Assembly: GCF_023349185.1 (NCBI RefSeq)
Contig: NZ_JAKIKY010000010.1
Coordinates: forward strand, 124,001-188,000
From: Shewanella aquimarina
GTDB taxonomy: Bacteria > Pseudomonadota > Gammaproteobacteria > Enterobacterales > Shewanellaceae
Length of the DNA stretch: 64,000 bases
Direction of reading: 5' to 3'
Under the pieces are notes generated by a model, which ran no database searches, had not been told where the DNA came from, and saw only the letters and a program-made list of their open reading frames with translations. The position numbers and the translations under genes were made by a program. How positions within the stretch are numbered: position 1 is the stretch's first letter; every line of letters starts with the position of its first letter. This document shows, piece after piece, positions 56,949 to 64,000 of this stretch.

Positions 56949-59618
56949 CTACTCATAAACCGTTTTTATTAATTCCTCTAATTCCGCAATGCAGCTTCCG
57001 CAGCCACTACCCGCCTCAGTCAGCGTCGTTAGTGTCGCGGTATCTTTGACCTCTTGTTGCTTTATGGCGCAGGAGAGTGTTTTCTCGCCGACCTGCTTGC
57101 AGGCGCAGATGATTCTGCCTTCAGCCAATGTCCCCTTAGGCTCCGTCGACAGCAGGCTGCTTAATAGGGTTGAAAGCTCATCCTGATCATTAAATAGTGC
57201 TGCAAACCAGGCATGGTGGCTCGGATCAAGTTGCTCACTCACTATGTAGGCAAATTGCACCTGCTGCTGGCTACTCTGGGCTAATCGATAACACTGTTGT
57301 TGGGGCGACTCGGCCATGACTTGGGTTATCTGTTGATATGGTGACAGGGCTTTTAGGCTTTTATTAAGCAACCCTGGTGACAGCTCACTGGCAATGAAAT
57401 AACAAAACCCTCCCTTGATTGTCTGCTTTACCCAGTAGGGAGATTCGAGCCGCGCTAATGGTTGGCGACACACGAGTAATGCCTGACTCTGGGGGCTATA
57501 GCGGCGGATACTTACAGGTGTTGCTTTCATCTCAGGTTGACCTGAAATGGGGTCGATAAATGCCTTGCCAAGGGTACTGATCTTGCCGGCACTGGAGTTG
57601 CTATTGCTCCAGTGAATCGTCGAGAACGGCTCGCCGGGCTTAACCTCTTTGCCGACGTTGACCCTCAATAACGCCTTGCCCGTCACACTGGTTATCTCTG
57701 CAATGTCATGCTGATCGAGGCGATAAGCTGCGGCATCTTCGGGATGGATCTGCAGCTGTGGTTCTGGCTGATGTTGACATAGCCGAGCCGCCAAGGCGGT
57801 GCGTGTCATGGTGTGCCACTGATCCCGGCTGCGACCACTGTTGAGTTTCAGAGGAAACTGCTGATCACACGTTTGTGCTGAAGCAATATAGCGCACCGGG
57901 ATCAGCCTGGCTCTGCGGTTATCGGTATTAAATCTGCCGTCTGCAAACAGGCGTTGATGGAACATTTGAGATTGCAATCGGTTAACAGGCCACTGCTGGG
58001 GAGCTAACCGATAATAATCGCTATCAGAAATATCGGCCAAGTCGCCGAGAACCAGCGCATTTTGGCTTAACCCATGAGCTTTGTTGGTGAGGGTGGCATA
58101 TTCTCGGAATATCTGTGCTTCATGGCGATAGTTAAACCCATGAATAAATCCCATCTTTTTGGCCACTTCACTGATGATCCACCAGTCGGGTTTAGCCTCG
58201 CCCTGTGTGGTCGTTACCCTGCGCTGGCGCGATATGCGTCGTTCAGAGTTAGTCACTGTTCCCGACTTTTCTGACCAGCCCTGAGCCGGTAGCTTCACAT
58301 CGGCTAATGCCAGAGTGTCGGTATCGGCCACACAATCTGATACCACCACAAAAGGACATTTGGCTAAGGCGGCTTTAATTTTATGGCTATCGGGCAGGCT
58401 GACGGCAGGGTTGGTAGCCATGATCCAGATGGCTTTAATTTTTCCCTCTGCAATTGCGTCGAACATATCTATGGCTTTGAGGCCGGGTCGGGTTGCTATT
58501 TGAGGCGCGCGCCAGAAGTCTCTCACAAGTTCACAGTTGCGGTCGCTAAAGTCCAAATGTGAGGCAAGCATATTGGCCAAGCCGCCCACTTCACGTCCGC
58601 CCATGGCATTGGGTTGCCCGGTAATAGAAAAGGGGCTGCTGCCGGGTTGACCTATTTTTCCCGTGGCCAGATGACAATTGATGATGCTATTGACTTTATC
58701 TGTACCCTGAGTGGATTGATTAACGCCTTGAGAATAGAGGGTTAATACTTTATCGCTGTGGCCAAATAGCTCAAAGAACTGCTTTAGCTGTACAGGACTT
58801 ATCTGCAGCTGTTTAGCGGTCTGCTCCAGGGTGAGTTTATCTTGCTGTGCACTTTGTAATGTGGCTTCAAAACCCTGAGTGTGTTGCTCGATATAGTCGT
58901 GATCGAGCAATTGATTATCGGCGAGGTAAGCCAATAGGCGATTAAATAACAGTACATCTTTACCGTTAGCAAGGGCTAGATGCAGATCGGCATCATAGCA
59001 TGAGGCGGTTTTTCTGGGATCTATCACCACCAGTTTGCAGTCGGGGTTTTGGGCCTTTGCCGCTTTTATGCGCTGAAAGAGGATGGGATGACACCAGGCT
59101 AGGTTTGAGCCCACAAGAATGATGAGATCGGCGGCCTCAATATCCTGATAACAACCGGGCATCGAATCACTGCCAAAGGCGCGTTTGTGACCCGCAACGC
59201 TCGAGGACATGCACAGTCTCGAATTGGTATCGACATTTGCGCTACCAATAAAGCCTTTCATCAGTTTATTGGCGACATAATAGTCTTCCGTTAATAGCTG
59301 GCCTGATAAATAGAAAGCCACCGAGTCGGGGCCATGTTTTGCTATGGTTTGCTGAAATTGCTCAGCCACGGTCGATATTGCCTTATCCCAACTCACTCGT
59401 TGGTTTTCGATCATTGGAAACTTAAGTCGATGGGTGTCCGATAGCGTTTCCCCTAATGCTTGTCCTTTAGAGCAAAGTTTACCTAAGTTGGCCGGATGGC
59501 TCTTATCACCGCGAATGAGTAGTGCACCGTTACGCTGCGGTTTTGCTTCGACACCGCAACCCACACCACAATAAGCGCAGGTTGTTTTAATCCAAGGAGT
59601 TATCGGATTTTGGCTCAT
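56949..59618 (-). CDS. nasA: Assimilatory nitrate reductase catalytic subunit
   Basis: Cytoplasmic molybdenum enzyme reducing nitrate to nitrite for nitrogen assimilation. 889 residues. N-terminal [4Fe-4S] motif CAYCGVGCGVE with a later LCSKG cysteine; a cysteine that could ligate Mo lies in NSRLCMSSSV; the molybdopterin-dinucleotide domains are complete. A C-terminal BFD-like [2Fe-2S] domain (ICACKQVG ... GSGCGSCIAELEELI) is the NasA/NasC type and lets the enzyme take electrons from NADH- or ferredoxin-linked partners. No signal peptide. Divergent from cobA-nirBD, with a sigma-54 promoter upstream. Confidence 0.95.
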   Translation of the reverse strand: MSQNPITPWIKTTCAYCGVGCGVEAKPQRNGALLIRGDKSHPANLGKLCSKGQALGETLSDTHRLKFPMIENQRVSWDKAISTVAEQFQQTIAKHGPDSVAFYLSGQLLTEDYYVANKLMKGFIGSANVDTNSRLCMSSSVAGHKRAFGSDSMPGCYQDIEAADLIILVGSNLAWCHPILFQRIKAAKAQNPDCKLVVIDPRKTASCYDADLHLALANGKDVLLFNRLLAYLADNQLLDHDYIEQHTQGFEATLQSAQQDKLTLEQTAKQLQISPVQLKQFFELFGHSDKVLTLYSQGVNQSTQGTDKVNSIINCHLATGKIGQPGSSPFSITGQPNAMGGREVGGLANMLASHLDFSDRNCELVRDFWRAPQIATRPGLKAIDMFDAIAEGKIKAIWIMATNPAVSLPDSHKIKAALAKCPFVVVSDCVADTDTLALADVKLPAQGWSEKSGTVTNSERRISRQRRVTTTQGEAKPDWWIISEVAKKMGFIHGFNYRHEAQIFREYATLTNKAHGLSQNALVLGDLADISDSDYYRLAPQQWPVNRLQSQMFHQRLFADGRFNTDNRRARLIPVRYIASAQTCDQQFPLKLNSGRSRDQWHTMTRTALAARLCQHQPEPQLQIHPEDAAAYRLDQHDIAEITSVTGKALLRVNVGKEVKPGEPFSTIHWSNSNSSAGKISTLGKAFIDPISGQPEMKATPVSIRRYSPQSQALLVCRQPLARLESPYWVKQTIKGGFCYFIASELSPGLLNKSLKALSPYQQITQVMAESPQQQCYRLAQSSQQQVQFAYIVSEQLDPSHHAWFAALFNDQDELSTLLSSLLSTEPKGTLAEGRIICACKQVGEKTLSCAIKQQEVKDTATLTTLTEAGSGCGSCIAELEELIKTVYE

Positions 59619-59667
59619 GAAAACCTCTCTCTGCCGGATGGAATGGTTTTAAATTTACTTTTTGGAA

Positions 59668-59683
59668 AGCAAGTGGTAGGCCA
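59668..59683 (-). promoter_or_regulatory. Sigma-54 promoter for nasA
   Basis: On the minus strand TGGCCTACCACTTGCT matches the -24/-12 pattern TGGCACG-N4-TTGCW with exact GG/GC spacing. Transcription would start about 35 bp before the nasA ATG. Confidence 0.68.
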
Positions 59684-59832
59684 TGATGGTTTTATGTCTG
59701 ACATTGGTTTTTAAAGTTGTTATAAAATAATATCTTGAAATTTAATTTTTATAAATATACCTATTTAGAGGTGTGTGGTTGGTGCTATATTTTTCATTGG
59801 CTTAGGATAAATGTTCAATAATGATCATTGTT

Positions 59833-59849
59833 TGCACGATTAGTGTGCG
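59833..59849. promoter_or_regulatory. NtrC-like enhancer site
   Basis: TGCAC-N7-GTGCG, matching TGCAC-N7-GTGCA in all but one base over 17 bp. It lies ~150 bp upstream of the nasA sigma-54 promoter and ~120 bp upstream of the cobA-nirBD one, typical enhancer distances for both. Confidence 0.65.
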
Positions 59850-59969
59850 ATCTAATTTGTTTTCAAGTCCTTAAAAACATCAATTTTTGCCTTTTATTTT
59901 TACGTGTATTTAATTATCTATTTGATTTTTAACTACTTAAATCATTAACCAGTGCCTTTTTAAATTTGT

Positions 59970-59985
59970 TGGCATCAAGTTTGCT
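59970..59985 (+). promoter_or_regulatory. Sigma-54 promoter for cobA-nirB-nirD
   Basis: TGGCATCAAGTTTGCT matches TGGCACG-N4-TTGCW with the conserved GG and GC correctly spaced. The expected transcription start is ~28 bp before the cobA ATG. Confidence 0.75.
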
Positions 59986-60024
59986 CAATACTTGTTCAGT
60001 TGGCGATAACATTGAGGCTTAATT

Positions 60025-60879
60025 ATGAACGAGCATGAGCAAACCCCTCACCACAGTGTCATCAATATCGGCTTTGGCGAGACTGGAAAGCCTGCATGCC
60101 AGGGGCGTGTCAGTCTAGTGGGCGCTGGGCCTGGTGATGCAGAGCTGCTGACCCTAAAGGCGATGCATATTATTCAGCAGGCAGATCTGATTATTTATGA
60201 TCGCTTAGTCAGTGATGAGATCTGTGCCTTATTCCCAGCAAAGACGCCGGCCTTATATGTAGGCAAGGCTAAGCATGAACACAGTGTCGAACAAGAACGC
60301 ATCAACGAAATCCTGGTTGAGCAAGCCTTACTGGGAAAACATGTCTGCCGTTTAAAAGGCGGGGACAGTTTCATCTTTGGCCGCGGGGGAGAGGAGATCC
60401 TCTCTCTTAAAGCGCAAAACATCTCTGTTGAAGTGGTGCCTGGCATTACCGCCGCCTCTGGCTGCACCTCTTATGCCGGTATTCCTTTAACCCATAGAGG
60501 GGTTTCCCAAGGCACCACCTTTGTTACCGCCCATGCTGAATCAGAGCTACGGCTCAATTGGCAGAGTCTGGCGATGTTGCAGCACACCTTAGTGTTTTAC
60601 ATGGGGCTAAGTAAGGCATCACTTATCGCTAAAGAACTCATTCAAGCCGGGCTAGCCAGCCATACCCCTGTGGCGCTCATCGAGCGTGGTTGCTCTAAAG
60701 AGCAGAGAGTTATCAGCGGTTTACTAAGAGAACTGCCCAATCTGGTGGTTAATCACCAGCTGCAATCGCCCACTTTAATTGTGGTGGGGCAAGTGGTGGA
60801 TCTTGCGTCCCAGCTAAGTTGGTTCGAGCAGCAAGCGCAAGCTAAAGACAAGTATATATCGGCCCGTTTGAGTGCCTAG
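60025..60879 (+). CDS. cobA: Uroporphyrinogen-III C-methyltransferase (SUMT)
   Basis: Makes precorrin-2 from uroporphyrinogen III, the first step to sirohaem, which NirB needs. 284 residues. The SUMT signatures VSLVGAGPGDAELLTLKA, RLKGGDSFIFGRGGEE and VVPGITAASGCTSYAGIPLTHR are present. No CysG-type N-terminal dehydrogenase domain, so oxidation and chelation must be done by another protein. First gene of the operon. Confidence 0.95.
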   Translation: MNEHEQTPHHSVINIGFGETGKPACQGRVSLVGAGPGDAELLTLKAMHIIQQADLIIYDRLVSDEICALFPAKTPALYVGKAKHEHSVEQERINEILVEQALLGKHVCRLKGGDSFIFGRGGEEILSLKAQNISVEVVPGITAASGCTSYAGIPLTHRGVSQGTTFVTAHAESELRLNWQSLAMLQHTLVFYMGLSKASLIAKELIQAGLASHTPVALIERGCSKEQRVISGLLRELPNLVVNHQLQSPTLIVVGQVVDLASQLSWFEQQAQAKDKYISARLSA

Positions 60880-60897
60880 CGATATAAGGAGAGCAAG

Positions 60898-63429
60898 ATG
60901 GATAACATATCTGTACTCGTGGTGGGCAATGGCATGGTTGGCCACAAGTTTATCGACAATATCTTAGCCAGCGAAGCGGCGGATAATGTGCAACTAATCA
61001 CCTTCTCAGAAGAGCCCAGATTGGCGTACGACAGGGTACAGCTGAGTGCCTATTTCAGTGGTAAGACAGAGCAAGATCTGGCGTTAACCGATGAGGCTTA
61101 CTATCGTCAGCACAAGGTCGATTTTCTGCTAGATACCAAGGTGATAAGTATCGACCCCACTGCGCATACCGTATTGACCGATAAGGGAAATACCGTGGCT
61201 TATGACAAGCTGGTGCTGGCGACTGGCTCTTATCCCTTTGTGCCACCAATTCCCGGCAATGATCAACCCCACTGTTTGGTTTACCGCACCATTGCCGATC
61301 TTGAGGCGATCACCGAGTCGAGTTGTCATAGCCAGTGCGGGGTGGTGATCGGCGGTGGCTTGCTGGGGCTTGAGGCGGCGAATGCCCTGAAAAATCTCGG
61401 CCTGGAAACCCATGTGGTGGAGTTCGCTCCAAGACTAATGGCGGTTCAGCTCGATGAAGGCGGCGCGAATCTATTGCGCCATCAAATAGAAGCTTTAGGT
61501 GTGCAGGTACATACCCAAAAGGCGACGACAGAGATTGTCTCGGGTGAGCAAAGTCGTTACCGATTGAATTTTGCCGATGGTACACATCTTGAAACCGATA
61601 TGGTGGTGTTTTCTGCCGGGATCCGGCCACAGGATGAGCTGGCTCGACAGGCGCAGCTGGAGGTCGGTGAGCGTGGCGGTATAGTGATAAATGACTTTTG
61701 CCAGACCAGTGACCCAGACATCTATGCGGTGGGCGAGTGTGCCCTGTGGCAGGGGCGTATTTTTGGGTTGGTGGCGCCTGGCTATACCATGGCGGCGGTC
61801 GCCGCGGCGCATCTATCTGGCGGCGAACTCGCCTTCAAGGGCGCCGATATGAGCACCAAATTAAAGCTTCTTGGTCTGGATGTCGCCAGTATCGGTGACG
61901 CCCACGGGCAGACTGAGGGGGCGCAGTCTTACACCTTTCATGATGAGATAACTCAGGTTTATAAGCGTCTGGTGGTCAATCAGGCGGGAGATCGAGTATT
62001 GGGGGCGGTATTGGTGGGTGATGTCAGCGCCTATGGCCAGCTGCTACAGATGATGCTCAATGATATGCCACTGCCGGATCATCCTTCGGCGCTTATCTTA
62101 CCTCAAGTCGAGGGGGAGGGGGCTGCTGGCATGGGCGTCGAAGCCTTACCCGCCAGCGCCCAAATCTGCTCCTGCTATGACGTGAGCAAAGGGGATGTGG
62201 CCGCTGCCGTGGCTAACGGGGCTATCGATATGGCCATGATAAAGAGTTGCACTAAAGCCTCCACCGGCTGCGGAGGTTGCAGCGCCTTGGTCAAGCAGGT
62301 GATGGACAGTGAGCTCGCCGCTTTGGGCCATGAAGTGGATAACAGCTTGTGTGAACACTTTGCCTATACCCGTCCTGAGCTGGTGGATATTGTGCGGATT
62401 AAGCAGATCCGTAGTTTCGATGAGCTGTTAGCCAGTCACGGTAAGGGGTTGGGGTGTGATGTCTGTAAGCCTGCCGTTGCATCGATTCTGGCTTCCTTCT
62501 GGAACGATTATATCCTCGAAGATGCCCATATCGGACTACAAGACACCAATGATATCTATTTGGGCAATATGCAAAAAGATGGCACCTACTCTGTGGTGCC
62601 ACGCATCGCCGGTGGTGAGGTGACTCCCGATAAGTTGATCCTGTTAGGCGAGGTGGCTAAGGAGTTTGATCTCTATACCAAGATCACCGGTGGTCAGCGA
62701 ATCGACCTGTTTGGTGCGCAACTGCATCAGCTGCCGCTGATCTGGCGCAAGCTGGTGGATGCAGGGTTTGAGACAGGCCACGCCTACGGTAAGTCGGTGC
62801 GTACGGTGAAGTCCTGTGTGGGTGACGCTTGGTGTCGATATGGGGTTAAGGACAGTTTAGGGTTCGCTATCGATATCGAAAATCGATACAAGGGCTTACG
62901 TTCCCCCCATAAGTTAAAGTTTGCCGTCTCAGGCTGTACTCGTGAGTGTGCCGAAGCCCAATCTAAAGATGTCGGCATCATTGCCACCGAACATGGCTGG
63001 AACCTCTACGTTGGCGGCAATGGCGGCATGCGTCCAAGACATGCCGAGCTGTTTGCCACAGGGCTTGATGACCAGACCTTGATCCGCTATATCGACCGAT
63101 TCCTGATGTTTTATATTCGCAGCGCCGAAAGGCTACAGCGCACTTCAGTGTGGATTGAGAACCTCGAAGGGGGTCTGGAGTATCTTAAATCCGTGGTGAT
63201 CCATGACAAGCTGGGGCTGGCTGACGAGCTGGAAGCTGAGATGGCCGGCAACATAGCTAAGTATCAATGCGAATGGAAAACCACGCTGGAAAATCCGGAA
63301 AAGCTCAAACGTTTTAAGCATTTCGTTAATGCCGAACAAGAGGATAGCTACTTGGCCTATGAGGTAAAGCGTTCACAGCGTATGCCGGCCAAGTCCAGTC
63401 AAATCATAGATGTATTAACCGTTGAATAG
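60898..63429 (+). CDS. nirB: Nitrite reductase [NAD(P)H] large subunit
   Basis: Cytoplasmic sirohaem enzyme reducing nitrite to ammonium. 843 residues. N-terminal FAD domain (VVGNGMVGHKF), NAD-binding GGGLLGLEAANALK, BFD [2Fe-2S] cysteines (ICSCYDVSKG, CTKASTGCGGC), then the sirohaem/[4Fe-4S] domains with CVGDAWC and SGCTREC. All expected cysteines are seen. The ATG follows AAGGAGAGC. Confidence 0.97.
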   Translation: MDNISVLVVGNGMVGHKFIDNILASEAADNVQLITFSEEPRLAYDRVQLSAYFSGKTEQDLALTDEAYYRQHKVDFLLDTKVISIDPTAHTVLTDKGNTVAYDKLVLATGSYPFVPPIPGNDQPHCLVYRTIADLEAITESSCHSQCGVVIGGGLLGLEAANALKNLGLETHVVEFAPRLMAVQLDEGGANLLRHQIEALGVQVHTQKATTEIVSGEQSRYRLNFADGTHLETDMVVFSAGIRPQDELARQAQLEVGERGGIVINDFCQTSDPDIYAVGECALWQGRIFGLVAPGYTMAAVAAAHLSGGELAFKGADMSTKLKLLGLDVASIGDAHGQTEGAQSYTFHDEITQVYKRLVVNQAGDRVLGAVLVGDVSAYGQLLQMMLNDMPLPDHPSALILPQVEGEGAAGMGVEALPASAQICSCYDVSKGDVAAAVANGAIDMAMIKSCTKASTGCGGCSALVKQVMDSELAALGHEVDNSLCEHFAYTRPELVDIVRIKQIRSFDELLASHGKGLGCDVCKPAVASILASFWNDYILEDAHIGLQDTNDIYLGNMQKDGTYSVVPRIAGGEVTPDKLILLGEVAKEFDLYTKITGGQRIDLFGAQLHQLPLIWRKLVDAGFETGHAYGKSVRTVKSCVGDAWCRYGVKDSLGFAIDIENRYKGLRSPHKLKFAVSGCTRECAEAQSKDVGIIATEHGWNLYVGGNGGMRPRHAELFATGLDDQTLIRYIDRFLMFYIRSAERLQRTSVWIENLEGGLEYLKSVVIHDKLGLADELEAEMAGNIAKYQCEWKTTLENPEKLKRFKHFVNAEQEDSYLAYEVKRSQRMPAKSSQIIDVLTVE

Positions 63430-63440
63430 GGAGACAAGTG

Positions 63441-63797
63441 ATGAACCTAGCAATCGATAAGGTGCAAGATCTTTGGGTATCTGTGTGTTCGCCACAAGAT
63501 ATTACTCCCGGTACCGGGGTGTGTGCCTTGGTTGGAGGGCGGCAGGTGGCGCTGTTTTGTTGTCGTCAGACACAGGCCTTTTATGCGATTGATAATTTCG
63601 ATCCTATCGGCGGCGCCAGTGTGTTATCTCGGGGGATCATGGGATCGATTGCAGGTGAGCCTGTAGTGGCCTCTCCTCTGTATAAGCACTATTTCAATCT
63701 CAATACCGGTCGCTGTATTCAGACTCCGGAGCATCAACTGAACACCTACCCGGTGCGCATCAGTGGCACTGAGGTTCAAATAGGTATTAACAGCTAA
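63441..63797 (+). CDS. nirD: Nitrite reductase small subunit
   Basis: 118 residues from ATG 63441 with GGGAGA upstream; a GTG three bases earlier is less likely. It has the Rieske-like fold (QAFYAIDNFDPIGGASVLSRGI, VASPLYKHYFNLNTGRCIQ) but lacks the CxH...CxxH cluster ligands, normal for NirD. Pairs with NirB. Confidence 0.96.
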   Translation: MNLAIDKVQDLWVSVCSPQDITPGTGVCALVGGRQVALFCCRQTQAFYAIDNFDPIGGASVLSRGIMGSIAGEPVVASPLYKHYFNLNTGRCIQTPEHQLNTYPVRISGTEVQIGINS

Positions 63798-63891
63798 CCA
63801 TTAATTTTATTAACGCTAAAGCATGCTACATGAGTGTGGCAGGGGACTTTGCAACTAAAAATTGCCCTAATCCCCGGTTAAGGAGAGTTCC

Positions 63892-64000
63892 ATGAGTACA
63901 GATAATCGCTTTAATTTACTGAGCTTTACCGGAAAAATGAAGGTGCTACACCTGAGCTGGATGGCGTTTTTCATCACCTTTGTGGTGTGGTTTAACTTTG
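63892..64000 (+). CDS. Probable nitrate/nitrite MFS transporter, 3' end outside window
   Basis: Only 36 codons are visible: MSTDNRFNLLSFTGKMKVLHL then the beginning of a membrane helix (SWMAFFITFVVWFNF). Polar MKVLHLSWMAFFITFVVWFNF-like starts are typical of NarK/NasA-type nitrate-nitrite porters. AAGGAGAG precedes the ATG. Its position after nirBD fits nitrate import for assimilation. Confidence 0.75.
   Translation, partial: MSTDNRFNLLSFTGKMKVLHLSWMAFFITFVVWFNF

Larger units (their letters stand above)
59619..60024. other. 406-bp divergent regulatory region of the nitrate locus
   Basis: No ORF. It contains two outward-facing sigma-54 promoters and an NtrC-like site between them, each listed separately. 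The rest is AT-rich with no other recognised motif. Confidence 0.75.

Overview
The window is a 64 kb piece of a gammaproteobacterial chromosome spanning the replication origin. Gene order (gyrB-recF-dnaN-dnaA | rpmH-rnpA-yidD-yidC-mnmE ... mioC-oriC-mnmG-rsmG-parA-parB-atpIBEFHAGDC-glmU ... glmS), the protein sequences and the Dam-type GATC density fit a marine Shewanella. A lineage near S. loihica is my best guess, but the species cannot be proved from the sequence alone.

Left arm (1-15.6 kb): the 3' part of fadB with fadA (fatty-acid beta-oxidation), then small enzymes (GNAT, YbaK-type deacylase, TusA, MOSC), a 1067-residue exported TolB-propeller/amidohydrolase fusion, a short secreted or anchored unknown, tag, glyQS and the 5-oxoprolinase operon pxpBCA. 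Replication block (15.6-26 kb): gyrB, recF, dnaN and dnaA run leftward. A GATC- and DnaA-box-rich spacer separates them from rpmH, rnpA, yidD, yidC and mnmE, which run rightward. Accessory stretch (26-32.6 kb): hrpB, a sulfotransferase-like gene, a LysE/RhtB exporter, a nucleoside hydrolase and a UbiG-like methyltransferase.

The origin proper lies at 33.2-33.6 kb between mioC and mnmG. It has consensus DnaA boxes, about 20 GATC sites and an AT-rich unwinding region beside mnmG. To its right are mnmG, rsmG, a 160-bp MITE-like palindromic repeat, parAB, the complete nine-gene F1Fo ATP synthase operon, a DsrE-like gene and glmU. Five good parS sites and one degenerate one lie 5-30 kb left of oriC, some inside genes and one forming the stem of a terminator. 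Together with parAB they make up the chromosome segregation system.

Right arm (47.5-64 kb): a Fur-box-preceded siderophore-type TonB receptor; a DeoR regulator with its operator upstream of glmS; a copper island (MerR regulator with a 19-bp-spacer promoter, CopA-type P-ATPase, anchored cupredoxin-like protein); a small outer-membrane barrel protein; a DUF2061 membrane peptide behind a near-perfect Fur box; and a nitrate assimilation locus. In the nitrate locus nasA-type nitrate reductase is divergent from cobA-nirB-nirD and a transporter cut by the window edge. Both directions have sigma-54 promoters of exact spacing around a single NtrC-like site.

Most of the window is ordinary core chromosome. 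I do not see a wholly new defence or mobile system. The more unusual signals are regulatory and architectural: the parS layout including a parS-terminator hybrid, a second origin-like GATC/DnaA-box cluster at dnaA, the divergent sigma-54/NtrC module, the Fur-controlled DUF2061 gene, and a MerR regulator whose cysteines do not match the copper-sensor pattern.
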